From the NCBI RefSeq assembly GCF_004135975.1, contig NZ_CP026538.1:434001-498000 (forward strand): DNA of 64,000 nucleotides, written 5' to 3'. The position numbers and the translations under genes are program-made. This DNA is from Solidesulfovibrio carbinolicus. GTDB taxonomy: Bacteria; Desulfobacterota; Desulfovibrionia; Desulfovibrionales; Desulfovibrionaceae. Positions 1-8,212 of this stretch are shown piece by piece; position 1 is the first letter of the stretch; the number at the start of each line of letters is the position of its first letter. The notes beneath the pieces are model-generated. The model did not search any database. It saw nothing but the letters and a program-made list of their open reading frames with translations, and was not told the origin of the DNA.

Positions 1-131
1 TCCTTGGCGGCGCGGCCGTGGCGGTCTGGGGCTACGACGGATTTCTCTTGGTCGGGGCCGGGGCCTGTCTGATCGGCCTGGTCATGAGCGCCGGCCTGGG
101 CCGTTCCGCTTCTGGCACATCCGCTTCCTGA
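1..131 (+). CDS. C-terminal fragment of a membrane transporter (5' end outside window)
   Basis: An open frame enters from the left edge and ends at a TGA at 129-131, giving about 42 residues. They are dominated by Gly, Ala, Leu and Val, include one hydrophobic helix (around LLVGAGACLIGLVMSAGL), and end in a short Ser-rich polar tail. This looks like the last transmembrane helix of a multi-helix carrier, for example an MFS permease, but the fragment is too short to assign a family. It converges on the NRAMP-like gene, with a palindromic terminator-like element between them. Confidence 0.5.
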   Translation, partial: LGGAAVAVWGYDGFLLVGAGACLIGLVMSAGLGRSASGTSAS

Positions 132-186
132 CCACTCCCCCAATCCATTTCCCAAAAAAAGCCCCTTTTTTCCCCATATGGGGGGT

Positions 187-207
187 CCGGGGGCCTCAGG
201 CCCCCGG
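187..207. terminator. GC-rich palindrome between convergent genes
   Basis: A perfect inverted repeat with core GGGGGCCTCAGGCCCCC lies 33 bp past the stop of the minus-strand NRAMP-like gene and about 55 bp past the plus-strand stop at 131. It is followed by CCGCCGGAG, as are the related palindromes at 21893-21932 and 48852-48891, which also sit between convergent genes. It probably acts as a bidirectional terminator or mRNA 3'-end stabiliser. No long T-run is attached on the palindrome itself. Confidence 0.5.
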
Positions 208-239
208 CCGCCGGAGGCATCTTTTGTCTTTTATCTAAA

Positions 240-1517
240 CTAGTTCGCCACCAGCTTCACCAGCGCGTCCACCGCGCCGGGGCGTACGGTGTCCATGGTC
301 ATGACCAGGGTCAGGCCGATGACGGCGACCACGGTGACCCAGGCCACGGCGTTGAATATCGGGCCGTTGACGTAGTCGCCCATGAGCCGGCGGTTGTTGA
401 CCAGAAGCAGCATGAGGATGAGCACGAAGGGCAGCATGACGCCGTTTATGACCTGGGAGACGTACATGACGTCTAAAAGCGGCATACCCGGGATGAGGAT
501 GGTGGCCGCGCCGATGACGATGCTAATGGTAAAGAGCCAAAAGAATTCCGGGGCCTTGCGGAAGTCCTTATCGATGCCGAGTTCCCAGCCCATGGCTTCG
601 CAGATGTAGTAGGCGGTGGACAGCGGCAGGATGCCGGCGGCGAAAAGCGAGGCGTTAATGAGGCCCACGGCGAAGAGCCACGAGGCGTATTCGCCGACGA
701 GGGGCTTTAAGGCCATGGCCGCGTCGGCGGCGGTTTCGACGGTAAGGCCTTGCTTGTGGATGGAGGCGGCGCAGGCGACCACGATGAACAGGGCCACGAT
801 GACGGCCAGCAGGCAGCCGACGACGACGTCGACGCGGGTGTAGCCGTATTTGTCGGCGGTGATGCCTTTTTCCACCACGGCGGCTTGCTGGTAGAACTGC
901 ATCCAGGGCGCGATGGTGGTGCCGATGAGCGCGATCATCATGGCCACGTAGCTGCCGCTTGCCTGAAACGACGGGGTGACGCAGGCCTTGGCCACCTCGC
1001 CCCAGGCCACGTCGGCCGAGAAGGCGGCCAGGGGATAGACCAGATAGATGACGCAGACCACGAGAAACACCCGTTCGACGATGCGGTAGGAGCCTTTGAC
1101 GATGAGCAGCCACACGAGCAGGGCGGCCAGGGGCACGGACACGAACCGGCTGACGCCGAAGAGTTCCATGCCGGCGGCGATGCCGGCGAATTCCGAGATG
1201 GTGTTGCCGAGGTTGGTGAGAAACAGCGCCACCATGATGTAAAAGGTGGTGCGCAGCCCAAACGACTCGCGGATGAGGTCGGACAGGCCCTTGCCGGTCA
1301 CCGCGCCCATGCGGGCGCACATTTCCTGGACCACCACCAGGGAGACGGCCGTGGGGATGAGCATCCACAAGAGCGAATAGCCGAACTGCGCCCCGGCCAG
1401 GGTGTAGGTGGTGATGCCGCCGGCGTCGTTGTCCACGTTGGCGGTGATGATGCCCGGGCCGAGCAGGGCGAAAAAGAGCAGGATATTTTTGCGCGAAAGC
1501 TTGGAGAAAAACGGCAT
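240..1517 (-). CDS. NRAMP-family divalent metal transporter, atypical metal site
   Basis: A 425-residue, roughly 11-helix protein with the overall NRAMP fold signature: GPGIITA at the start of TM1 and broad conservation around TM6. The canonical TM1 DPGN motif reads DAGG (residues 31-34), and the TM6 MPH motif reads APW (203-205), so the soft-metal-binding Met and the Asn ligand are absent. Loss of that Met is known in NRAMP relatives that prefer hard cations (Mg2+ or Al3+). The gene starts 15 bp after the stop of a protein carrying MgtE-type Mg-sensing domains and is surely co-transcribed with it. Inference: a Mg2+ or other hard-cation carrier of the inner membrane rather than a Mn2+/Fe2+ MntH. 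The family assignment is firm; the substrate is not. Confidence 0.85.
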   Translation of the reverse strand: MPFFSKLSRKNILLFFALLGPGIITANVDNDAGGITTYTLAGAQFGYSLLWMLIPTAVSLVVVQEMCARMGAVTGKGLSDLIRESFGLRTTFYIMVALFLTNLGNTISEFAGIAAGMELFGVSRFVSVPLAALLVWLLIVKGSYRIVERVFLVVCVIYLVYPLAAFSADVAWGEVAKACVTPSFQASGSYVAMMIALIGTTIAPWMQFYQQAAVVEKGITADKYGYTRVDVVVGCLLAVIVALFIVVACAASIHKQGLTVETAADAAMALKPLVGEYASWLFAVGLINASLFAAGILPLSTAYYICEAMGWELGIDKDFRKAPEFFWLFTISIVIGAATILIPGMPLLDVMYVSQVINGVMLPFVLILMLLLVNNRRLMGDYVNGPIFNAVAWVTVVAVIGLTLVMTMDTVRPGAVDALVKLVAN

Positions 1518-1532
1518 TGGCGACCTCTGGGA

Positions 1533-2792
1533 CTAGTGGGCGGCGAAGCGCGGCTTTTTGGTGATGGAGTCGGGCAGGAACAATTCGATGACGGCGTCGG
1601 CCGGCACGATGCCGACCATGTGGCCGTCTTCCAGCACCGGCACGGCCAGCAGATTGTACTTGGAGATGACTTCCATCACCTTTTCCGGCGTATCGGCCAC
1701 GCCCACGGCCTTGAGCCCCACGGTCATGATCTCGGCCACGGCCATTTTCGGCGGCGACAGCAGCAGGCGCTTGAGCGTTACCACGCCAAGCGGCGTGTCG
1801 TCGCCCCGGATCACGTAGACGTAATAGATATTTTCGATTTCCGCGCCGACCAGCCGCAGGTAGGCCAACGCTTCCTCGGCGGTCATGGCCGGGGGCACGG
1901 CGGCGAACATGTTGTTCATCAGCCCGCCCGCCGTGTCTTCCTCGTGCTCCAGGAGTTCCTGGACCATCTCGGCGTCTTCGGCGTCCATGAGGCCAAGCAG
2001 TTCCCGGGCCTTTTCCTCGGGCAGATCGCCCAGGAGGTCGGCGGCCTCGTCGGGTTCCATTTCCTCCAGGATGTCGGAAGCCACTTCGCTGTCGAGCTGG
2101 CTGATAACGCGTCCGCCCACTTCGGGATCGAGTTCGCCGATGGCCTCGCCCACGGTTTCGGGGTCCAGTGCGCCGATGACCGTGCCGGCTTCCTTGTGGG
2201 GCAGCTGGGCCAGGATCTCGGCGATGTCGGCCGGGTGCATGTCGGTCAGGCGCTCGCGGGCCACGGTGAGCGTCAGCTTGTCGGCGTTGGGGTCGAGCTG
2301 GGCCACGAAGCGCCAGTCGATTTCGCGCGAGGGCAGGGCCGCGCCGAAAAGGCCGGCCAGCCAGTTCCAGAAGCGCAGCTGCCCCAGCCGCCGGGCCATG
2401 CCGCGCACGCCCACATCGACGGCTTCGATAAAAAGCCCGGCCCCGCGCGAACGCAGCTTCAGGTCGTTGACGCGCACCACCTTGGCTCCGTCCACGTCCA
2501 CGATCTGCCGGTCGAGGATGTCGCGGCGCAGTCGGATGTCGGCGGCTTCGTCGGGCATGTTGGTCGCGTCGACGAGCACGCTGGGATCGGCCGAGACGAT
2601 GACCGGGGTGAAGAGGTTGACGCAGCGCCAGGGCAGGAACCGGCGTTTGCCGCCCTGCTGGATGAAAAGGCCGGACACGGACGGCAGGGTGTCGCCGGGA
2701 ATCAGGCCAAGGTCGTCGAGTCGGCCGAGCTGCGCGCCGGACGGATCGATGACCGGGCGGCCGAGCACGGCGCTGACGTAGAGTTCGCTCAT
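1533..2792 (-). CDS. PRC-barrel / MgtE_N / CBS-pair cytosolic regulatory protein
   Basis: A 419-residue soluble protein with no transmembrane helices. Residues about 1-70 and 75-130 look like two PRC-barrel-like units. Residues about 185-290 match the MgtE N-terminal superhelical domain (HPADIAEIL, then repeated LDPE/LEEM helices). Residues about 293-407 form a CBS pair. In MgtE channels these same MgtE_N and CBS domains sense cytosolic Mg2+ and gate the pore, but here the MgtE membrane domain is missing and the next gene encodes an NRAMP-like carrier. Inference: a separately encoded Mg2+ sensor or gate for that carrier. The start is supported by GGGGAGGG a few bases upstream. The 5' leader contains a 9-bp stem (2844-2869). 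Confidence 0.85.
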   Translation of the reverse strand: MSELYVSAVLGRPVIDPSGAQLGRLDDLGLIPGDTLPSVSGLFIQQGGKRRFLPWRCVNLFTPVIVSADPSVLVDATNMPDEAADIRLRRDILDRQIVDVDGAKVVRVNDLKLRSRGAGLFIEAVDVGVRGMARRLGQLRFWNWLAGLFGAALPSREIDWRFVAQLDPNADKLTLTVARERLTDMHPADIAEILAQLPHKEAGTVIGALDPETVGEAIGELDPEVGGRVISQLDSEVASDILEEMEPDEAADLLGDLPEEKARELLGLMDAEDAEMVQELLEHEEDTAGGLMNNMFAAVPPAMTAEEALAYLRLVGAEIENIYYVYVIRGDDTPLGVVTLKRLLLSPPKMAVAEIMTVGLKAVGVADTPEKVMEVISKYNLLAVPVLEDGHMVGIVPADAVIELFLPDSITKKPRFAAH

Positions 2793-3508
2793 GGGAAAGC
2801 CCTCCCCGAAACGGCGGCGTTGGCCGCCCGTCGAGGTTTGCGCCGCTGCCCGGAGTTTGGCGGGCAGCGCGGTGCGCGAAAAAAAGCCGGAAAACGGGGT
2901 GCGCCGGCTGGCGGCGCGCCGTGGCCCTCGGGCGTTGTCCCGGGGACGTCCGCTACGCTGGTCTTCGGGGCCTATTGAGGAGGCTCATGCCGGAGACGGC
3001 AACGGAGTCCGGGACGCGGCGCTACGACGCGGGCCGGGGGATGGCTGGGGGAGGGTCCTGGGCCGTGCCCGTGGCGACGGCGCAACGGCGTCTGGAAACA
3101 GGAAAAAGCGCGGCCGTGGCCGACCGGATGCCGAACCTGCCAAGGGAGTGCCGAAAGGCGATGTGGCGAAAGCCGATGAAGGGCGTGTTCATCAGGCGCC
3201 TCCTTGTGCCGCCGCCTGCCGGCGGGGTCGTCGCGGGCCAGGGATTGGCCAGGGCGCGACGAGGAGGCGGCAGGAAGCGTTATCGCAAAGCGAAAAGCGG
3301 GTCGTGATGCGTGAAAAAGCGACTACTGCTGGGATCGTCCATTGTTTCCTCAAAAGGTTCCATACTTTGGTCGGTGGTGTATGCCCGGGGCGCGGGCTTG
3401 TCAACGCCTTCGCTGGGCACTTGGCTCGGGCCAAGGAAACCGGACGGTTGCCGGGCGCGGGCCAAGGCCGTATGCTGGGCTAAATATCGACTCTCCCGGA
3501 GGCACGCC
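2793..3508. other. 716-bp region without a confident gene
   Basis: This lies between divergent genes (MgtE_N-type protein and CheW-like protein). It contains a 9-bp-stem hairpin (2844-2852 with 2861-2869) in the leader of the minus-strand operon. It also holds two small frames with good ribosome sites: plus-strand ATG near 2987 after GAGGAGG, and minus-strand 3192-3022 (56 codons) after AAGGAGG. Both have the composition of random GC-rich DNA and no recognisable domain, so they are not called. No tRNA, riboswitch or repeat was recognised. Confidence 0.5.
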
Positions 3509-3976
3509 ATGGCCGATGACGCCGTCCGCCAATACCTCACCTTCAGCCTGTGCGGCGAACGCCTTGCCTTGCCGTCGCTGCTCATTTCCGAAGTGCTCGA
3601 CGTGCCGCCCGTGACCTTCGTGCCCCTGGCCCCGGGCCATCTGCGCGGGGTGGTGAACCTGCGCGGCAACGCGGCCACGGTGGTGGATTTGAGCCAAAAG
3701 CTCGAACTCGACGCCGAGTGCCACAAGCCCACCTGCCTGATTATCCTGGAGCGCGACTACGACGGCGACACCCTGGCCGTGGCCGCCCTGGCCGACGCCG
3801 TGCATGAGGTGGTGGAAGTCGCCGACGCCGACGTGGCCCCGCCGCCGGACATGGGGTTGTCGGTGCCCACGCGTTTTGTGCGGGGCTTGGCCCAGGTGGA
3901 CGGCGCGTTTACGATTTTACTCGACGCCGACCGGCTGTTTTCGTTGGAAGAGTTGGCTGCCGGGGGCGGGGAGTAG
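3509..3976 (+). CDS. CheW-like chemotaxis coupling protein
   Basis: A 155-residue single-domain protein of CheW size. The fold signature is clear: QYLTFSLCGERLALP at the start, the SEVLDVPPVTFVPLAPGHLRG segment, and GVVNLRGNAATVVDLSQKL, the hallmark CheW region that contacts chemoreceptors and the CheA P5 domain. The ATG at 3509 follows CCGGAGGC at good spacing, so upstream in-frame codons are not used. CheW proteins link receptors to the CheA kinase in the cytoplasm. No cheA, cheY or receptor gene is adjacent, so this is an orphan paralogue. It borders an AT-rich foreign island on its right. Confidence 0.88.
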   Translation: MADDAVRQYLTFSLCGERLALPSLLISEVLDVPPVTFVPLAPGHLRGVVNLRGNAATVVDLSQKLELDAECHKPTCLIILERDYDGDTLAVAALADAVHEVVEVADADVAPPPDMGLSVPTRFVRGLAQVDGAFTILLDADRLFSLEELAAGGGE

Positions 3977-3977
3977 G

Positions 3978-5216
3978 CTATTTTTGAGGCGGCGTGAAAA
4001 GGGGGGGGGATTTGGATAAGTATTGATGTTGCAAGCATAATGTTCTTGTTAAGAAAGCAGTTAGATCTGTATATTCAGCCATTTTTCTGTCTGCAGTAAG
4101 TTCGTTTGATCTTCCGTGGAAACTTCCGTCTTTATATTGTGCGGATATTATATAGTTAGTAAGATCGAAAAGGTATTTGTTTTTGCGATTTGCTTTGATT
4201 AGTCCTTGAACAACGTGGCCTGATCCTCTCAAGACTTCGCCGCTCCTGATCCCCATGTTGAATTCATAGTTTACGGGTTGCTCTTGAAGAGGGGTGTTAG
4301 TTAAGAAATCTGCAGCTATTTCTATGCAATTTGTATATTTTTTTGAAAAAAATGCCCCACCCTGATATACAGAGAATGCTTCAATGCATCGATGTGTTGT
4401 TATCAAGGGAAAGCTCTGAAAACAAGGATGATTTGACATGTAGAATGATCTTGCACTTGGCCAAGTCCCCCTTTGAGGGCCGGATAATATTTGCATTTGT
4501 GAAAGAGATTCAAGAATAGATGGAATTGCTTTGTGTTTAGTGTTAAAAATAGATAGTAGTGTGAGAAGAGTGGATGTAGCATATGGATCAATATCTTTTA
4601 GGCCATTGCAACGTGGCCACCCTATGTGTTGTTCAGTTTCTAGAATATTTAAAAATAAATAATCAGTCAAAAAGCTGAATTCCTCAATTAGCAAGTCAAA
4701 TACAAACGTATTCTTGGCATAATAAAAGTGAGACAAATAGTCGAAGTATTTAATGTTGCATCCTTTGACAAAATGGCAACCACTACAATCAAAAAACTCG
4801 ACGCTGTTATTGTTTTTGAATTGACATTTTAGTTCGTTAAATATCCATCGAATTAGTCTTGGCTCAATGGGGTATTTTTTCTTTGTCGTCTGTGCTGAAA
4901 GCAAAATAGCCCCTATTACGGTGCAGGTTTCCATCAAAGATGGAAGATGCCTCATTCTTTGGCCGTCAGAATTAAAATTTTTTGTTTGCAGATATTTATT
5001 CGCTCGGATTATTGTCTTCGTTATTTTTGTGGGAATTTCCTCCTCGGAGTAGTATTGTTGTTTTTTCTGACGATTTATGTATATTGCAATGGGCGGTGTG
5101 ATAAATAAAAAGAATAGGAAGGTGTATGATATCCATTGAGGTTTGTCGTTTAACCCGAGGGAAAGAATAGGGTCAATGAGTGTCCAGGTTACGGTAAATA
5201 ATTCAAAGAAATTCAT
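3978..5216 (-). CDS. Unknown AT-rich membrane-anchored protein, possible alpha/alpha-barrel
   Basis: A 412-residue protein from strongly AT-rich DNA, unlike either flank, which indicates recent transfer. One hydrophobic helix (about residues 29-47) is followed by a basic stretch, suggesting an N-terminal anchor with a large cytosolic domain. That domain is helical and has a C-x2-C-x5-C cluster (C144, C147, C153). Near its C-terminus the repeats and QYKDGSFHG segment faintly recall prenyltransferase/terpenoid-cyclase alpha/alpha-barrels. That resemblance is weak and no catalytic motif is certain. It lies 121 bp downstream of a DUF397 gene on the same strand, with a terminator between them. No good ribosome site precedes the ATG. 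Function unknown. Confidence 0.6.
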   Translation of the reverse strand: MNFFELFTVTWTLIDPILSLGLNDKPQWISYTFLFFLFITPPIAIYINRQKKQQYYSEEEIPTKITKTIIRANKYLQTKNFNSDGQRMRHLPSLMETCTVIGAILLSAQTTKKKYPIEPRLIRWIFNELKCQFKNNNSVEFFDCSGCHFVKGCNIKYFDYLSHFYYAKNTFVFDLLIEEFSFLTDYLFLNILETEQHIGWPRCNGLKDIDPYATSTLLTLLSIFNTKHKAIPSILESLSQMQILSGPQRGTWPSARSFYMSNHPCFQSFPLITTHRCIEAFSVYQGGAFFSKKYTNCIEIAADFLTNTPLQEQPVNYEFNMGIRSGEVLRGSGHVVQGLIKANRKNKYLFDLTNYIISAQYKDGSFHGRSNELTADRKMAEYTDLTAFLTRTLCLQHQYLSKSPPLFTPPQK

Positions 5217-5292
5217 ATATTGCGTGTAGCAAGTGCTATGTCAGGAGGCAAGCCTTGTTGTTTTATGGTTTGTCAACTATGATTCCGAAGAA

Positions 5293-5333
5293 AATATTCA
5301 AAAAAGGGGAGCCCGCAACGAACTCCCCTTTTA
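5293..5333 (-). terminator. Rho-independent terminator after the DUF397 gene
   Basis: Read on the minus strand, a 10-bp stem (5323-5332 pairing with 5302-5311, AAAAGGGGAG type) with an 11-nt loop is followed by TTTTTTGAATATTTT. It begins 5 bp after the DUF397 stop codon and separates that gene from the 412-residue gene. The downstream gene would therefore need read-through or its own promoter. Confidence 0.8.
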
Positions 5334-5337
5334 GTAA

Positions 5338-5541
5338 TTATAAATCAAATTCGGAATTTTTTACTCCGGCTATAAAAGCAGACCATTCATCTTTTGTGAA
5401 ATCAATGATACTGTCTTTGGTGTTAGTATTGATTACAGAAATCATGTCGTTATTTATTGAGACCCCGACACAATTGTGACCAGATCCACTAAAACTACTG
5501 ATTTTGAAGGTTTTGCCGTGAGATTTTAACGTCTTTTGCAT
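5338..5541 (-). CDS. DUF397 domain protein
   Basis: A 67-residue protein made up almost entirely of a DUF397 domain. The diagnostic pieces are present: ISSFSGSGHNCVGVS (residues about 14-28; usual form S-S-x-S-G-x-G-N-C-V-E-V) and FTKDEWSAFIAGVKNSEFDL at the C-terminus. DUF397 proteins are known mainly from actinobacteria, usually encoded beside an XRE-type regulator, and have been described in toxin-antitoxin-like or regulatory pairs. No XRE gene is visible here. The gene is AT-rich, has a strong AAGGAG ribosome site and its own terminator, and shares the island with an unknown 412-residue protein. A TTGACA -35-like box lies at 5602-5607 (minus strand), but no well-spaced -10 is obvious. Confidence 0.82.
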   Translation of the reverse strand: MQKTLKSHGKTFKISSFSGSGHNCVGVSINNDMISVINTNTKDSIIDFTKDEWSAFIAGVKNSEFDL

Positions 5542-5756
5542 TGCAAGCTCCTTTTGTTTTGGCGTTGCGAATAAAATTATGTTGATCTATATTTTTCGCC
5601 TTGTCAAATAAATTCGCTAAATAAATAGCCTAGTGGCAACTTCTACACCTTTCTTTTCCTTGCTTTGTGCTTTAAGGCACTTGAATAATTAAATATAATT
5701 ATGTTTGTATCGTCGCCAAACGTCCTTTTTCCTCCGGCATCTCTCCGACCAAATAT

Positions 5757-8024
5757 TCAATTCTTCCCCAAATACAACCGCTCATACACCATCGCGTTCG
5801 TCGTGATCCGCCGCACATAGTCCCGGGTTTCCGTAAAAGGAATCAGTTCCACGAACAGCTCCTCGCCCAGGCCGCCAAAGCCGGTGTTCCAGACCGCCAC
5901 ACGGTTCTCGCCGGCGTTGTAGGACGCCAGCGCCGCCGCCAGCGACCCCTCGCGGGCCAGGCGCTCCCGGAAAAACGCCACCCCTAACCGGATGTTGACC
6001 ACCGGATTGAACAAATCCGCCCGCTCGGGTCGGATGCCGATCTTCTTGCCCACGGCCTTGGCCGTCTCGGGCATGAGCTGCATAAGCCCTACCGCCCCGG
6101 CCCCGGACACGGCCTTGGGATCGAAAAAACTCTCCTGGCGGATGAGCGAATAGATCACGTCCGGGTCGATGCCCGAGCCGTTTAGCGCCGTCACCACCTC
6201 GCCAGCGTAGGCCCTGGGGTAGAGCGCGTCGCGAAGGGGCATGAGTTCGGCCGGCGTGCCGCGCAGCAGACAGCCGCCAAAGGTGCGCCAGGCCGTGCGC
6301 ATGGCGGCCGTGCGCCGCCCGCCGTCCATGGCCGCCCGGATGTGGGCCATGGCCAGATCGGCCCGGTCCGGCGCGGCCTTGGCCGAAAATTCCAGCGCCA
6401 TCTCGGCCAGGGCCGGCAAGCCGGCGTCGGCCAGGGCATAGGCCTTGGCCAGGGCGGCGGACACGGCCGGCGAAGGCGGCTCGGACGCGTCCGGGCAACG
6501 CGGCGACTTGCCCGGCGGCGAGGCCACGACCTGCCCCTTGACCTCGCCAAGGCTGGCCAGGGCGGCGGCCGCTCGGCCGCCGTAATAGGTGTTGGGGCGT
6601 CCGGCCGCCACCTCCATCCACAGCCCGGCCGCTTCCTGGCCGCGCCCCAGATTGGTGAGCGCCTTGCCGCGCCAGTAACGCGCGCCGTCGGCCCAGTCGT
6701 CGTCCGGGAAGCGCCCGGCAAAGGCGGCCAGCTCGGCCTCGGCCCCGGCCATGTCGCCGGTGACGTAGCGCAGGATGGCCCCCAGCGCCGCGCCCTGGGC
6801 GGCGGCCTCGGGCGGCACGGCCAGGCCCTTGAGCTGCCCGGCCGCATCGGAAGCCTCGGCGAAACGCCCCCGCTCGGCCAGCATCAGGGCCAGATGGCGG
6901 GCGGCGACTTCCTTCAGCGGATCGTCGCGCCCGGGCGCGGCCAGCACCTCGCGCAACAGTGCCACGCCGCGCTCGGCGTCTTCGGCCCTAAGCGACCGCC
7001 ACAGGCAACGCGCCTGATGGTAGCGCGCCCAATAGGCCAGGGAGGACGACGGATCGGCGGCCACGGCCTGGGCAAAGGCCTCGTAGGCGGCTTGCGGCTT
7101 TCGCTGGCGAAAAAGGGCCTTGCCGCGCACGTACGCGCCTCGGGCGGCCTGGGCCGGGGTCCAGCCCGGGGGCGCGGCCTCGGGGATTAGCGCCAGGGCG
7201 GCCTCGGCTCCGCCTTTTTCCACCAAGGCCTCGGCCCGCAAGAGCACCGTGTCCGGGGCGGACGGATCGAAGCCGGCCGCGCCGCCGGCCGGATCGGGCG
7301 TGGCGGCGAGCTTTTCGGCCAGGGCCAGCCCGGCCTTGGCCGACTGGGAGGTCGGGAAATCGAGGATGAGATGGCGCAGGAAATCCTCGGCCTTGCGCCG
7401 CTGGCCGAGGGCAGTCGCCGCCGCCGCCGCCTGCAGCCACACGGCCGGGGCCAGGGACGGTTCGGGATCGGTGAGCCAGGCCTCGGCCAGGGCCAGGGTC
7501 CGCTCGGGCCGGCCGGCCCGGGCGGCGCTTTCCATGGCGATGTAGAGCGCGTCGCGGCCCAGAAACGACTGGGAGGCCCGGGCGCGCAGCCCGTCCAGGG
7601 CGGCCAGGGCGGCCGGCGCGTCGCCGGCCAGATACAGGCCCAGGCCCTGGTAATAGGCGGCCACGTCGGCCTGATCCCCGGCCTGGGGCAGGGCGGCCGC
7701 CAGCCGGGCCGCGCCCTGGCGATGGTCGCCGGAGAGCACCTCGTTTACCCCCAGGGCGATCTCGCGCAGGGATTCGGTGATGCCGCCCGGCGTCTTGACC
7801 GTCCGCCCGGCCGGCGTCCCGTCCTCATCCGCGCCCAGGCGGGCCGAACGCGGCAGCGGCGCATCCTCGGGGCGCGGCGGCGGCGACCAGGGTTCGGCCG
7901 CCCGGGCCTTGTCCGTCTGGGCAACGGGCTTGGCGGCCTGGGCCGGGCCGGCCAGGGCCAGGAACAAAATAATGATGACCGCACCAAATCGATCGGAGAA
8001 TCGTGGTATTTCCGGTTGTTTCAT
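5757..8024 (-). CDS. Periplasmic soluble lytic murein transglycosylase (Slt-like)
   Basis: A 755-residue secreted enzyme. An N-terminal signal peptide (hydrophobic IIILFLALAGPAQA) is followed by a long Ala-rich alpha-helical superhelix of TPR-like repeats (about 90-600) and a C-terminal SLT domain (about 610-755). Catalytic Glu631 lies in SLIRQESFF. The conserved GAVGLMQLMPETA and ASYNAGENRV motifs follow. Such enzymes cleave the MurNAc-GlcNAc bond of peptidoglycan without water, forming 1,6-anhydro-muramoyl ends, for turnover or to make room for envelope machines. It stands alone, back to back with the AT-rich island, and is divergent from the tmc operon. Confidence 0.92.
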   Translation of the reverse strand: MKQPEIPRFSDRFGAVIIILFLALAGPAQAAKPVAQTDKARAAEPWSPPPRPEDAPLPRSARLGADEDGTPAGRTVKTPGGITESLREIALGVNEVLSGDHRQGAARLAAALPQAGDQADVAAYYQGLGLYLAGDAPAALAALDGLRARASQSFLGRDALYIAMESAARAGRPERTLALAEAWLTDPEPSLAPAVWLQAAAAATALGQRRKAEDFLRHLILDFPTSQSAKAGLALAEKLAATPDPAGGAAGFDPSAPDTVLLRAEALVEKGGAEAALALIPEAAPPGWTPAQAARGAYVRGKALFRQRKPQAAYEAFAQAVAADPSSSLAYWARYHQARCLWRSLRAEDAERGVALLREVLAAPGRDDPLKEVAARHLALMLAERGRFAEASDAAGQLKGLAVPPEAAAQGAALGAILRYVTGDMAGAEAELAAFAGRFPDDDWADGARYWRGKALTNLGRGQEAAGLWMEVAAGRPNTYYGGRAAAALASLGEVKGQVVASPPGKSPRCPDASEPPSPAVSAALAKAYALADAGLPALAEMALEFSAKAAPDRADLAMAHIRAAMDGGRRTAAMRTAWRTFGGCLLRGTPAELMPLRDALYPRAYAGEVVTALNGSGIDPDVIYSLIRQESFFDPKAVSGAGAVGLMQLMPETAKAVGKKIGIRPERADLFNPVVNIRLGVAFFRERLAREGSLAAALASYNAGENRVAVWNTGFGGLGEELFVELIPFTETRDYVRRITTNAMVYERLYLGKN

Positions 8025-8212
8025 GGCGTAATTTCCTACCGTATCGCGTCATATCCCGCGTGTTTACTGCATCTGTAAAAAATAAACCCCCCTTGACTTC
8101 GTCGGCAAATCGTGACTAACGTCCCTTTGTTCACAAGGTCCGCTTGCGTTGCCAGGGCGTCGCGATCCCGGACGCGTCCCCTGTTTTGCTTCCACCCGTC
8201 AAGGAGGTCGAT

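Noticed and set aside
750-2978. Long open frame on the plus strand antisense to the NRAMP-like and MgtE_N genes
   Set aside because: It mirrors the codon bias of the real genes on the other strand, is His/Gly/Asp-rich low-complexity protein and has no start signal or domain.
2793-2990. Mg2+ riboswitch upstream of the MgtE_N/NRAMP operon
   Set aside because: Only a single hairpin is visible; no M-box or mgtA-type conserved blocks recognised.
3022-3192. 56-codon minus-strand frame with perfect AAGGAGG site
   Set aside because: Arg/Pro-rich random-like composition, no domain, and it starts inside another random frame. Kept only as a note.
8130-8136. TTCACAA as a Rex half-site upstream of tmcD
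   Set aside because: The second half matches at only two of seven positions.
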